From NCBI GenBank assembly GCA_016806715.1, contig CP060531.1, forward strand, positions 1,535,966 to 1,599,965: a stretch of DNA of 64,000 bases, in the 5' to 3' direction. Positions 55,883 to 62,612 of this stretch are shown here, one piece after another (position 1 is the stretch's first letter; the number at the start of each line of letters is the position of its first letter). The notes beneath the pieces were generated by a model. The model saw only the letters and a list, made by a program, of their open reading frames with translations, was not told the origin of the DNA and ran no database searches. Both the position numbers and the translations under genes were made by a program. Origin of the DNA: Thermoplasmatales archaeon (GTDB lineage: Archaea; Thermoplasmatota; Thermoplasmata; Thermoplasmatales; Thermoplasmataceae).

Positions 55883-56842
55883 TTATTGCTCCATTCTTGG
55901 AGCCAAGAGATATTTTACTTCCGTGCGGTGGTCTCTGCTCATCCTGTTTAAGGATTCCACAGAGAAATCTATGACCGCAGGATAGTCGCTCCTGAACTGG
56001 AATTTTATCTCATCCACTGTCTTCATTGCCATTGCGAGCTTCAGCAGGTAATCAAGAGGGTATGCTGCCCTGGTCTGCTCATTGCAGACAATCTCTTTCA
56101 GCATGTCCTTCGTAAATCTTGATTCACTTTCCTCACCGTCACTGAATGCAAGCATCTTGAGACCGTCTTTATTCAGCGTGAACCGTATCGCATCGGATAC
56201 GTGCTCGGCCGCTTTCAGTACATTCCTGAAAGTAGAGGCGTTCATTACAAAGCTGCTGTCGGTCATAATGACGGGTAAGTGCGGTACTGTTACGCTCTGT
56301 GAGTCAAGCAGTTCGTAATAGGTCTTGCTTGGTCCAACGGTCATAACCAGTCTGCTTTCCCCTCCCTCAAGCTCTATGATATCATCTTTAGAGCCCTGTG
56401 GAATGATCTTCTTCAACCGGTCAATATCGAGTGTCCATGTCGCCAGGTTTCCCTGAAGATAGTATTCAGAAAATGCCTCTCTCGGTATCCTGATTTCTAT
56501 CATACCCACATGGGCCGGGTCGATTGCCTTGGCCTCCATTCCTTCCGGCCCGAAGTTGAGCTTTACCTCATTCTTTACGGCATTCAGAAGACCAATTATC
56601 TCCTTGAACTCACCATACCTCAGTGCAATTCTCAACGGGGCGTCTCCGTTCTCCGGCTTCTTCTCCTCAGCTTTCGGAGCCCTTAGAGGTTCTCTGACCG
56701 GTTCGCTCTTCTTTTCCTCCTCTTTTGCGTGCGTCTCAACCTGTACTTCCATAACAGGCGTGTTCTTCTTTCCTACCAGCTCTCTCTTCTCTGGCTTAAG
56801 GTCAGTCAGAGATACAGTTTCCCAGTTTTCTTCGCTTTCCAT
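55883..56842 (-). CDS. PCNA-like sliding clamp 1, with N-terminal extension
   Basis: A 319-residue protein. From about residue 68 it is a clear PCNA: LRIALRYGEFKEIIGLLNAV, FGPEGMEAKAIDPAHVGMIE, a central linker and the C-terminal TEVKYLLAPRMEQ. PCNA trimers encircle DNA and tether polymerase, ligase and nucleases. The first 65 residues are an acidic/basic linker-like extension (EEEKKSEPVREPLRAPKAEE) unusual in cellular PCNAs. A second clamp is encoded 2.3 kb upstream at 59171. No DNA polymerase is present, so the clamps may redirect host enzymes. Leader has the GTCCC/GGGAC hairpin, shared with the end of the tiny zinc protein. Confidence 0.88.
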   Translation of the reverse strand: MESEENWETVSLTDLKPEKRELVGKKNTPVMEVQVETHAKEEEKKSEPVREPLRAPKAEEKKPENGDAPLRIALRYGEFKEIIGLLNAVKNEVKLNFGPEGMEAKAIDPAHVGMIEIRIPREAFSEYYLQGNLATWTLDIDRLKKIIPQGSKDDIIELEGGESRLVMTVGPSKTYYELLDSQSVTVPHLPVIMTDSSFVMNASTFRNVLKAAEHVSDAIRFTLNKDGLKMLAFSDGEESESRFTKDMLKEIVCNEQTRAAYPLDYLLKLAMAMKTVDEIKFQFRSDYPAVIDFSVESLNRMSRDHRTEVKYLLAPRMEQ

Positions 56843-56864
56843 TTTCTCTCACTCTCAGTCCCTT

Positions 56865-56972
56865 TCACAGGGACGCAACATAAAAATGACCACACTCAAG
56901 GCATGTGCTGCCCATTATGTTTCCATAAATCGTCGTTACGGAAACTTCGCATCCGCATTTCTCACATTTCAT
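56865..56972 (-). CDS. Tiny zinc-ribbon protein (35 residues)
   Basis: MKCEKCGCEVSVTTIYGNIM then TCLECGHF and a stop inside the leader hairpin of the clamp gene. Two CxxC pairs form one zinc site. It begins directly after a T box without a hairpin and ends 22 bases before the PCNA ATG, so the two are probably translated together. Confidence 0.6.
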   Translation of the reverse strand: MKCEKCGCEVSVTTIYGNIMGSTCLECGHFYVASL

Positions 56973-56984
56973 GGCGACAGAAAA

Positions 56985-57110
56985 TTAAGGCTCTACGCTA
57001 AGATATTCTCCATCTGGTTTAATTAAGGTTTTGTCCGAGAGTTCAAACGCCATGGTGTGGTGGTCATAAGTCACAGTCTGTGTGACCATATCAGTGTGTG
57101 TCCCTCCCAT
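56985..57110 (-). CDS. Small hypothetical protein (41 residues)
   Basis: MGGTHTDMVTQTVTYDHHTM continues AFELSDKTLIKPDG and ends YLSVEP. Its TAA runs into TTTTCTGTCGCC, a variant of the junction box, then the next ATG. No family. Confidence 0.45.
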   Translation of the reverse strand: MGGTHTDMVTQTVTYDHHTMAFELSDKTLIKPDGEYLSVEP

Positions 57111-57155
57111 ATACCTACTTTAACCACGGTATCAGGTTTAGCCTTTGCACGGCAT

Positions 57156-57278
57156 TCAGTTCTGTTTTTGCCGAACGCCACTTCTCGTTTTCGCTTCTCT
57201 CTCAAGAATTACCCCTATGCAGGGACCATCCGGTATATCCTCTGTATTTGCTCTCTCCTCCTTCTCCTTATAGGGCAC
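57156..57278 (-). CDS. Small hypothetical protein (40 residues), start uncertain
   Basis: Reading from GTG 57278, VPYKEKEERANTEDIPDGPC continues to SGVRQKQN and TGA. The GTG lies in the T box, before the GGAGGAGAGAG binding site, which is odd; a start after that site would be non-canonical. I list it because the frame fills the interval between two good genes. Confidence 0.35.
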   Translation of the reverse strand: MPYKEKEERANTEDIPDGPCIGVILEREAKTRSGVRQKQN

Positions 57279-57288
57279 GACATAAATA

Positions 57289-57507
57289 TTAAGATTTTTT
57301 AGGGTCCCTCGCACAGTATTCCCCCACATAAACGCCATCCAATTCCAAGACCATTGAACGGTCTCCTTTCCTGTTCCTGAAGTGATCAAGAACAAGGTGG
57401 TACCCAGATGGGCATCTCTCTTCCGGGAACCTGATATGAGGGTACGGACGTTTTCTCATCTCGTCCGTGATCTCATTTTCCTCTCTAAAAAGGCTGTATG
57501 GTTTCAT
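57289..57507 (-). CDS. Hypothetical protein (72 residues)
   Basis: MKPYSLFREENEITDEMRKR, then FPEERCPSGYHLVLDHFRNR and ends YCARDPKKS. GGAGAAATGGA precedes the ATG; the hairpin GCTC-GAGA-GAGC (57520-57531) and T box lie upstream. TAA then TATTTATGTCG follow at its end. Unknown function. Confidence 0.6.
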   Translation of the reverse strand: MKPYSLFREENEITDEMRKRPYPHIRFPEERCPSGYHLVLDHFRNRKGDRSMVLELDGVYVGEYCARDPKKS

Positions 57508-57545
57508 TCCATTTCTCCAGCTCTCTCGAGCGACATAAAAATTGA

Positions 57546-58036
57546 TTAAAAGAACTGTTCCGAGTAGGTCAGTAGATGCTGGCGCTTCTCTGAGCTCATG
57601 TCGAGATACTCAGTCCAGGGCGTTCCCCAGTCCTGGTATTCCATCCATGCCCTTTTAGGTCGGCCATCTGAGTCAAACTCACCTACTATTCTCACAGCAG
57701 GTCCGCCGGTGCATAGGAGGATCTCAAATTCCTCAGGTTCGAGTTTTTCGCCCGGGTTTGTCCATCCAGACCTAACCTGAACCTCAAGGGGATCCTCTTC
57801 TATTGCTGTTCTTACTGCATCTTCGTCGTGGTATTCTTCTCTCTCTTCATCGGTAACTTTGTCACCGGGAGTGTATGAATACCCAAGACCCTCACGGATC
57901 TCTTCGTCAGTGAGTTCGCAATCCTCTCCATCGCATTTCTGAGCATGTTCCAGTTTATCCACCATACTCACTATGTTCGCCAGCTGCGCAGCAGCCTGCG
58001 ACCTCGCTTGTTCGTCCTTTTCGGTTTTCATTTCCA
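57546..58036 (-). CDS. Hypothetical acidic protein (163 residues)
   Basis: Starts MEMKTEKDEQARSQAAAQLA at 58036 after GGTGAGAAA; the longer frame to 58094 would run through the leader hairpin GCCCC-GGAGA-GGGGC (58046-58060) and is rejected. Strongly acidic centre (DEEREEYHDEDAVRTAIEED). Soluble, no known motif. Confidence 0.6.
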
Positions 58037-58090
58037 TTTTCTCACCGCCCCTCTCCGGGGCGCAACAAAAATGTGTTGGGGTCAATTCCC

Positions 58091-58360
58091 TCAAAAATTA
58101 TTTCTTACCTCTTCGGCTACCCATTCTGTGACCGCTTCGTCAATGCAGTCATATGCGTCATCCATATGACGTGCATTGATCTCCAGTTTCCCAAGACTGG
58201 ATTTGAATATTGCGAACGAACCAAAACGGTAAACCGTAAGCTCATCGTTATGGTCAAGTGCGGCCAGCAGCTTCTTGTCTGCATAATACCGTGACTTAAC
58301 GATGTTCGGTACAGCCGATACAAATTCTTCGAATGGTATGTCCTCTCTTCCTGTTTCCAT
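58091..58360 (-). CDS. Hypothetical protein (89 residues)
   Basis: METGREDIPFEEFVSAVPNI starts at ATG 58360 (GTG 58369 is an alternative). Helical C-terminus (DDAYDCIDEAVTEWVAEEVR). Its leader has TCCC-GGAA-GGGA (58377-58388) after a TTTTTTGTAGCG box. Unknown function. Confidence 0.55.
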   Translation of the reverse strand: METGREDIPFEEFVSAVPNIVKSRYYADKKLLAALDHNDELTVYRFGSFAIFKSSLGKLEINARHMDDAYDCIDEAVTEWVAEEVRNNF

Positions 58361-58400
58361 TTTTTTCACTCTTCTATCCCTTCCGGGACGCTACAAAAAA

Positions 58401-58799
58401 TTAAAAAAATCCATTTCCGGGATCCATTATACGACCTTTCTCCACGTTTTTTATAGAACACGACAGGTTTCCGTTCAATTCCCAATCCTCTATAATCTCT
58501 CTCAGGCTAAACCAGCCCCTGTATTCTGGTAAGAACACAAATTCTTCTGGCTCGTCTGCAGAGATAATTTGAGACATCTCAGGATATTCATTGAATCTTG
58601 CCACCCTGTCTTTCATTCCAAGCCTGTTCGACCAGTAATCACTGTCGGCTATATGGTCATAATTTGGACCTGGCTTTACTGACAACCGATCATCAAAGAA
58701 GAAGTCAGGGTCTGTCTCCGGATGCATCGCTGGTATCTGGAATCTCCTCTGCACTTTCTTTATTTCGGTCTCCTCAAACCTATTTTCTTCCACGGTCAT
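58401..58799 (-). CDS. Hypothetical protein (132 residues)
   Basis: MTVEENRFEETEIKKVQRRF starts after GGTGATAAA. A Tyr/Trp/Pro-rich middle (DHIADSDYWSNRLGMKDRVA) and acidic stretch (ISADEPEEFVFLPEYRGWFS). The junction upstream (58800-58820) has the T box and ACGGTGATAAA but no hairpin, the same short leader as the 58821 gene. Confidence 0.58.
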   Translation of the reverse strand: MTVEENRFEETEIKKVQRRFQIPAMHPETDPDFFFDDRLSVKPGPNYDHIADSDYWSNRLGMKDRVARFNEYPEMSQIISADEPEEFVFLPEYRGWFSLREIIEDWELNGNLSCSIKNVEKGRIMDPGNGFF

Positions 58800-58820
58800 T
58801 TTATCACCGTAACATAAAAA

Positions 58821-59129
58821 TTAAAATTCAAATTTTGGGGTATTCGTGCTCATCATATAGCTACTGGCTGCCACATGCTCATTTGCGAGATGTTCTGCCC
58901 AATCATCCACAGGAATAATGATCCCACATTCGTCATCTTGCATATAGAGTCCATCAGGGACTCCCGTAAGTTCTACTCCTGTGTGTTCATTGTCGTCTCC
59001 CATGGTATCGTAGTTGTCCGGAATAAACGTCCGGATTTCCATCTCTTCTGCATCTTTTCGCTGTCCATCGCTATATGCCACTTTCCTTACATTTACCCCT
59101 GTGTCAAAATCAAACTCGGTGTCATCCAT
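58821..59129 (-). CDS. Hypothetical acidic protein (102 residues)
   Basis: MDDTEFDFDTGVNVRKVAYS; nearly a quarter Asp/Glu, no membrane segment. Leader GTTGCGGTGATAAAGAA without a hairpin. Ends PKFEF with TAA merged into the next T box. Such acidic small proteins in viruses can mimic DNA, but there is no evidence here. Confidence 0.55.
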   Translation of the reverse strand: MDDTEFDFDTGVNVRKVAYSDGQRKDAEEMEIRTFIPDNYDTMGDDNEHTGVELTGVPDGLYMQDDECGIIIPVDDWAEHLANEHVAASSYMMSTNTPKFEF

Positions 59130-59170
59130 TTCTTTATCACCGCAACAAAAAATTAAGAGATCAAAAATTT

Positions 59171-59977
59171 TTAATCCTTGACCAGAGGTGCTACTATATA
59201 GTAACCTTTTACCGGATATTCGTGCTGCTTGTTCTTTATTTGCAGCCTGATTCCCATCTTCAATGGGATATCCGTTTTGTATCTCAGTAGCAATTGGTCG
59301 TCCCTTACGAGCCTCAGCGTCTTCAGAAGCAGATCAGTGACATATCTGGCAGTCTGCCCTTCCGGGAATGAGTTTTTCTCTCCCAGCATGGTAATTACCT
59401 CTGTCTTCTGATCTCTCTTCCCTGATAGCTTCAGGATTATCTTCCCATTCTCGCTTACTGTTTGGAAGGTTATATCTTCTGCCCCCATGTCCTCAAGGTT
59501 CTGGATCGCCGTATAAAGCCACTTTCCGTTAAGTGTCATACCATACGGCATATCTAAGTCCGGGATGTAAACAGGCGTAGTGGAGCTGATCGTGCCTACA
59601 GTCTTCTTATGGGCATCACCAGTCTCGATCTCTATCTTCTCACCATTCTTGTTGAACTTCATCATCGCCCCAGATCCAAGCTCGTTTGTTACGCTCTTGA
59701 AATCCGCAGGGTCGACTGCAAAGGTCTGTTCCCCGTCATACTTGAATGAAGCCATGTCAGTCTTGTTTATGTAGAATATTCCTATCCTTGATCGTCTCTC
59801 GTCCATGCCGTAAAACCTTACGCCACTTCCGTTCACGTTTATCAAGACCTCATGTGTGTCCATAGCATACGGGAAGAACCTCATTATCTTCCTCATTGCC
59901 ATCTGTTCAACCTCAAAGGTTGCTTTTACTCCAGTCGCCATCTTCTCCATCTTCGGAACCATTTCCGTTTCCACCAT
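59171..59977 (-). CDS. PCNA-like sliding clamp 2, divergent
   Basis: A 268-residue protein with PCNA layout: two similar halves, central AVDPADFKSVTNELGSGAMM, and the last third LLLKTLRLVRDDQLLLRYKT, DIPLKMGIRL and GYYIVAPLVKD, corresponding to the final strands of PCNA. It is much more divergent than clamp 1 and lacks its long N-terminal extension. Two different clamps in one transcript suggest a heteromeric ring or separate roles. The start at ATG 59977 follows GGGAGAGAAAAGGAA; the longer frame to 60019 enters the leader. Confidence 0.78.
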   Translation of the reverse strand: MVETEMVPKMEKMATGVKATFEVEQMAMRKIMRFFPYAMDTHEVLINVNGSGVRFYGMDERRSRIGIFYINKTDMASFKYDGEQTFAVDPADFKSVTNELGSGAMMKFNKNGEKIEIETGDAHKKTVGTISSTTPVYIPDLDMPYGMTLNGKWLYTAIQNLEDMGAEDITFQTVSENGKIILKLSGKRDQKTEVITMLGEKNSFPEGQTARYVTDLLLKTLRLVRDDQLLLRYKTDIPLKMGIRLQIKNKQHEYPVKGYYIVAPLVKD

Positions 59978-60024
59978 TTCCTTTTCTCTCCCGACTTCTT
60001 CATTCAGAAGCCACAACATAAAAA

Positions 60025-60324
60025 TTAGAGAAAGACCCAGACGAGCTTATGCTTCTTTTCTGGCTTATCTCCATCCAGTGTATCAGGATAGGCCACGGTG
60101 GTTACCAGAACGGCACAGCCCTCATCATCCCTGTACACCAGCTTAGCGGAATCCACTACGCTGGCTTGTGTCACGAGTGCACGTGCGTGCCATTCTGTAC
60201 CCATCTTAGCTGTCCTAAGCTGGTTATAATAAATATCGTAGTTACCATCTGCGACGCAATACTTCGAATGCCCCTGCAAACGAATAGCTACTTTCTTTAT
60301 TTCAGTTATTTCTGTATTTACCAT
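60025..60324 (-). CDS. Hypothetical protein (99 residues)
   Basis: MVNTEITEIKKVAIRLQGHS, beta-rich (YRDDEGCAVLVTTVAYPDTL). Preceded by GGCAGGAGAAAAAGG, the GCTCT-GAGAA-AGGGC hairpin and a T box. The N-terminus (TEITEIKK) resembles that of the 58401 product (ETEIKKVQ), hinting at a shared N-terminal segment. Unknown function. Confidence 0.58.
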   Translation of the reverse strand: MVNTEITEIKKVAIRLQGHSKYCVADGNYDIYYNQLRTAKMGTEWHARALVTQASVVDSAKLVYRDDEGCAVLVTTVAYPDTLDGDKPEKKHKLVWVFL

Positions 60325-60383
60325 TCCTTTTTCTCCTGCCCTTTCTCAGAGCACAACATATTTTGGTATTTCCATAACGCAAA

Positions 60384-60415
60384 AAGGGCAGTCTCCCTTT
60401 CGGAAGGCTGCCCTT
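60384..60415 (-). terminator. Hairpin-plus-T element inside the train
   Basis: On the minus strand AAGGGCAG/CTGCCCTT (60408-60415 with 60384-60391) closes a branched loop containing CCGAAAGGG, followed by TTTTTGCG. Same design as the two terminators near 53.1 kb. It separates the structured, gene-poor region (60.4-61.2 kb) from the genes below and may be an attenuator or processing site. Confidence 0.6.
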
Positions 60416-60528
60416 CATGTATTGGAAAGACCATTCCTCACAGGGCTCCAGTTCGGTTTCCCTCTCTGGTCATACTCTGCAATTCCTGATCTCGATGGAA
60501 GATCAGTTATGCATCCATTGTGCATACA

Positions 60529-60684
60529 TCATACCCGTTCCGGTTCGGCGTTGAAACTCCATTGGTTCAACAGAGCCATCGCAGGTTCCCCAGTTGACCG
60601 AAGTCTTCTGGAGCCAATAAGACTGAGCTTTTTACGGCTCTGCCTCTTCTCCTCTGCCTCTTCTCCTCTGCCTCTTGGCGACAC
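60529..60684 (-). CDS. Possible small basic protein (51 residues)
   Basis: From GTG 60684: VSPRGRGEEAEEKRQSRKKL, then GEPAMALLNQWSFNAEPERV and TGA. The frame covers a 14-base tandem repeat and one CRATGGA hairpin. No clear ribosome binding site except in an upstream hairpin (GAGGGG/CCCCTC). May be fortuitous. Confidence 0.3.
   Translation of the reverse strand: MSPRGRGEEAEEKRQSRKKLSLIGSRRLRSTGEPAMALLNQWSFNAEPERV
60638..60677. repeat. 14-base tandem repeat, nearly three copies
   Basis: CTCTGCCTCTTCTC occurs at 60638-60651 and 60652-60665, and a partial copy (CTCTGCCTCTT) at 60666. A period of 14 is not a multiple of three, so it is not a simple codon repeat. Pyrimidine-rich on the plus strand. 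Confidence 0.75.
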
Positions 60685-60770
60685 GAGGGGCAGCTACTCC
60701 CCTCTTGCTGTTTATTTCAGCCTGTGGTCGCATGCACGTCCCTCGTGGTTACACACGATACGCTCACATC

Positions 60771-60899
60771 TCAGTAAGCCCACAGCGCAACATAATCAGG
60801 CATCAGGGAAAACTGCATCCATTGTGCAATCCTGCAAACCGATAGAACTCCCTGTATGTTTTCTGGCTGTCCATTGCAGCCATAAGCCATCCAGTTCAT
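60771..60899 (-). CDS. Possible small protein (42 residues)
   Basis: MNWMAYGCNGQPENIQGVLS continues VCRIAQWMQFSLMPDYVALWAY. A UUCG-capped hairpin (60910-60921) and a GGGGG purine run lie just upstream of the ATG, matching the general leader design. The frame overlaps two CRATGGA hairpins, so RNA structure is the competing explanation. Confidence 0.35.
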   Translation of the reverse strand: MNWMAYGCNGQPENIQGVLSVCRIAQWMQFSLMPDYVALWAY

Positions 60900-60981
60900 T
60901 CGTTTCCCCCTGCCGAAGCAGAGAGCATGCTAACCTATCCGAAGACAGGCTCCCTTGCGATCCATCAAGTTAATGGAACCT

Positions 60982-61113
60982 CTAGGCATTCGGGACATTC
61001 CGGTTGCCCCATCCGGTTCCGTAGTCATTGCCTTTTGGGCTGCGATACAATATCCGGAAAAAATATCGCCCTTCTACGGTTGCGTCGCTGTCAAAGTGGA
61101 GCTTTATACCCAT
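60982..61113 (-). CDS. Small hypothetical protein (43 residues)
   Basis: MGIKLHFDSDATVEGRYFFR continues ILYRSPKGNDYGTGWGNRNV and PNA. The composition is that of a real protein. The hairpin AACACT-GAAG-AGTGTT lies directly before the ATG. Likely a genuine small gene of the train. Confidence 0.5.
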   Translation of the reverse strand: MGIKLHFDSDATVEGRYFFRILYRSPKGNDYGTGWGNRNVPNA

Positions 61114-61198
61114 CGTAACACTCTTCAGTGTTTCCTCTCTCGTGTCTCACCTCACGGTTTCCCGTAAGTCCGTTGAGGGTTTTGCTCCTCGCTGCATT

Positions 61199-61271
61199 CC
61201 ATCCTCCCCTCATTTCTGAGGCGCTACACTTTTCCCTTAGTTATTACTTCTCCATCTGGGTATATAATATC
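61199..61271 (-). promoter_or_regulatory. Promoter P3 with tetraloop leader hairpin
   Basis: TATTATATACCCAGATGGAG (minus strand, from 61269 downward) gives a TATA box at about 61259-61270 followed by the conserved CCCAGATGGAGAAGTA. Initiation is expected near 61237. The leader then holds CCTCA-GAAA-TGAGG (61208-61221), GGGAGG and an ATG that opens a 16-codon frame (MECSEEQNPQRTYGKP). Confidence 0.65.
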
Positions 61272-61314
61272 TTTCTTTATCCCAGAGCCCATTTTTGGGG
61301 CTCCGCTACATAAA

Positions 61315-61647
61315 TTAATCAAAGAGGTGTTTTTCTATCCCTTCGGTATTTCTCCATTCATCGGAGACTACCTTTATCTTGATAGTTGATCCCCTTTTGG
61401 TTGTAATTAAAAGATTAGACGCTATAACGATTCTCTGCTCAAATGGATTTTTCAATCCACTGATCATGTAAAACGGACTCTTTTTTAATTCTTTCACCAT
61501 TTCTCTTGAGATGTTGAACATTACGTAATGTTTTTGCTTCAGTTGTAGCTCTTCCTCTTCGTCAAGAAAAGCCTCCACCTGCCATCCATTCACGGTTGCG
61601 TCTCTTTTCTCCATTTTTTTCTTGAAAATTACTCCTATTTTAATCAT
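61315..61647 (-). CDS. Hypothetical protein (110 residues)
   Basis: Starts MIKIGVIFKKKMEKRDATVN at 61647, after TAGGAGATATTAAA. The frame stays open upstream to an ATG lying in the CRATGGA loop at about 61785 (MDTGNFQGIF...), so a longer form with 46 more residues is possible; the T box/hairpin and binding site at 61650-61680 favour the short form. Strand-rich, unknown family. Confidence 0.6.
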   Translation of the reverse strand: MIKIGVIFKKKMEKRDATVNGWQVEAFLDEEEELQLKQKHYVMFNISREMVKELKKSPFYMISGLKNPFEQRIVIASNLLITTKRGSTIKIKVVSDEWRNTEGIEKHLFD

Positions 61648-62038
61648 TTTAATATCTCCTACCCTATTTCTTTGGGCGTAACATTCTGTTCGTATCAGTT
61701 TCTTATCCTTCCTTGCGGTCATCGTATAAGTTACCAATACAGGGCACTCTCTTGCGAAAATACCCTGAAAGTTGCCTGTATCCATCGTGCAGTCAGGTCT
61801 CCTTCGCACAGATTAGTAGTTCTCAGTCATCCATTGTGACCTTGATAGTCTCACCTGTGTTCCAGAGATTGTCATTAAAGACACCACACTCCCTTGCGGA
61901 AGTGACTTCCACTCTTTCGAGCTACTGCGGACTTAATGAATAACGGTATTCAAAAAACTTCCAACGTCCCTGCCGGAACACTGGGGATCATACCAACTCC
62001 TGCGTCTATACTGTTTTCTTCCGTCCACTACATAAAAA
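61648..62038 (-). ncRNA. Structured spacer with tetraloop hairpins and tiny frames
   Basis: Holds strong hairpins with GCAA loops: GGGTATTTTC-GCAA-GAGAGTGCCC (61742-61765, ten pairs with wobbles) and CACTTCC-GCAA-GGGAGTG (61888-61905), plus two CRATGGA hairpins. Small frames with binding sites include MIPSVPAGTLEVF and MTISGTQVRLSRSQWMTENY. It could be a regulatory leader RNA or a run of very small genes; I cannot decide. Confidence 0.4.
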
Positions 62039-62218
62039 TTAGAAATCATAAGGACCCTCTTCTACACGAATTGACGTTGGTTCGCTCCCTTCAGAACAAG
62101 AGTTTTCAACAGATTCGACATCGAAGTCGATTATCTTTACCCTTATTCCTTCCGGTATCTTTGTTACCGTAGCTACTCCACCACTCAACTCGATTACCAC
62201 TTCATCCTCTTTTCCCAT
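62039..62218 (-). CDS. Small virus-type protein (59 residues)
   Basis: MGKEDEVVIELSGGVATVTK then IPEGIRVKIIDFDVESVENS. The pattern VVIEVSGGVAxVxxxPxGVxVxIxDxD is that of small phage proteins of unknown function, again pointing to viral origin. ATG 62218 follows GGAGAGATAAAA; the longer frame to 62254 is in the leader. TAA merges into TTTTTATGTAG. Confidence 0.68.
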   Translation of the reverse strand: MGKEDEVVIELSGGVATVTKIPEGIRVKIIDFDVESVENSCSEGSEPTSIRVEEGPYDF

Positions 62219-62588
62219 TTTTATCTCTCCTTTTAGGGTTTTACAGTTCCCCAACTGGCTTTATCGCATCATTTTATGTTTCGACCCCCAAGAACCCATC
62301 CGCCTTTCGGCGTTATTAGAAGGTCGGTCTACCTATAAGGGTTGGATTGTTTTAGTCTTGATCTGGTAGTCCCTTTCGGGCACTGGTAGCCAAGCTCCCC
62401 CTATAAGCACTACTCTGTAGAGATCACAGGTAGATCATCAGGCGCATTCTTTTTACAAGGAGGTAAGGGAATCTTCCACCTCTATTGAGGTATCTCTGGT
62501 CATCCGTTACCCAGCGTAACTTAATCGCTACATATGGGGAGGGTTAATCCCCAAAACCCGTTTATTTCACTCTTCTACAAATATATCT
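62219..62588 (-). ncRNA. Long structured leader downstream of promoter P2
   Basis: About 350 bases between P2 and the first clear gene. It contains GTTAC-GCTGG-GTAAC, ACCTC/GAGGT, CCC-GAAA-GGG, CGCC-GAAA-GGCG (62301-62312) and CAGTT-GGGG-AACTG, and only tiny frames such as MTRDTSIEVEDSLTSL. A structured RNA (leader or stable ncRNA) is the simplest reading; very small genes are the alternative. Confidence 0.4.
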
Positions 62589-62612
62589 TTTCCATCTGGG
62601 TATATAAAGGTT
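62589..62612 (-). promoter_or_regulatory. Promoter P2
   Basis: On the minus strand AACCTTTATATACCCAGATG (from 62612 downward) then GAAAAG: a canonical TTTATATA box with AAACC as BRE-like element and the conserved CCCAGATGGA downstream. Initiation is expected near 62577. Confidence 0.7.

Larger units (their letters stand above)
60487..61840 (-). repeat. Hairpin family with constant seven-base loop (CRATGGA)
   Basis: Seven hairpins share the loop TCCATTG/TCCATCG on the plus strand (CRATGGA on the transcribed strand), with different stems: 60508-60526 TATGCA/TGCATA; 60550-60571 GTTGAAAC/GTTCAAC; 60814-60828 TGCA/TGCA; 60864-60882 TGGCTG/CAGCCA; 61776-61792 CTGTA/TGCAG; 61826-61840 GTCA/TGAC; and 60487-60505 TGATCT/AGATCA, which has CGATGGA on the plus strand, i.e. 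is inverted. Stems vary but keep pairing, which argues for selected structure. The loop contains ATG, which may start small frames. Confidence 0.65.

Noticed and set aside
60421-61170. Rightward frames of 60-180 codons in this interval
   Set aside because: They run antisense to the train, are rich in Ser/Pro/Leu from hairpin and pyrimidine repeats, and lack binding sites or family features.
60381-61200. Group II intron or reverse-transcriptase element
   Set aside because: Structured and gene-poor, but no reverse transcriptase frame, no convincing domain V and no intron boundary sequences that I can place.
60487-61840. CRISPR array
   Set aside because: The repeated unit is a seven-base loop with variable stems at irregular spacing, not identical repeats with regular spacers, and no cas genes are visible.
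62281-62400. tRNA gene or att copy near the right end of the element
   Set aside because: GGGGGTCGAAAC looks like a T loop, but no acceptor or anticodon stem can be drawn and it does not match the tRNA-Pro 3' end.
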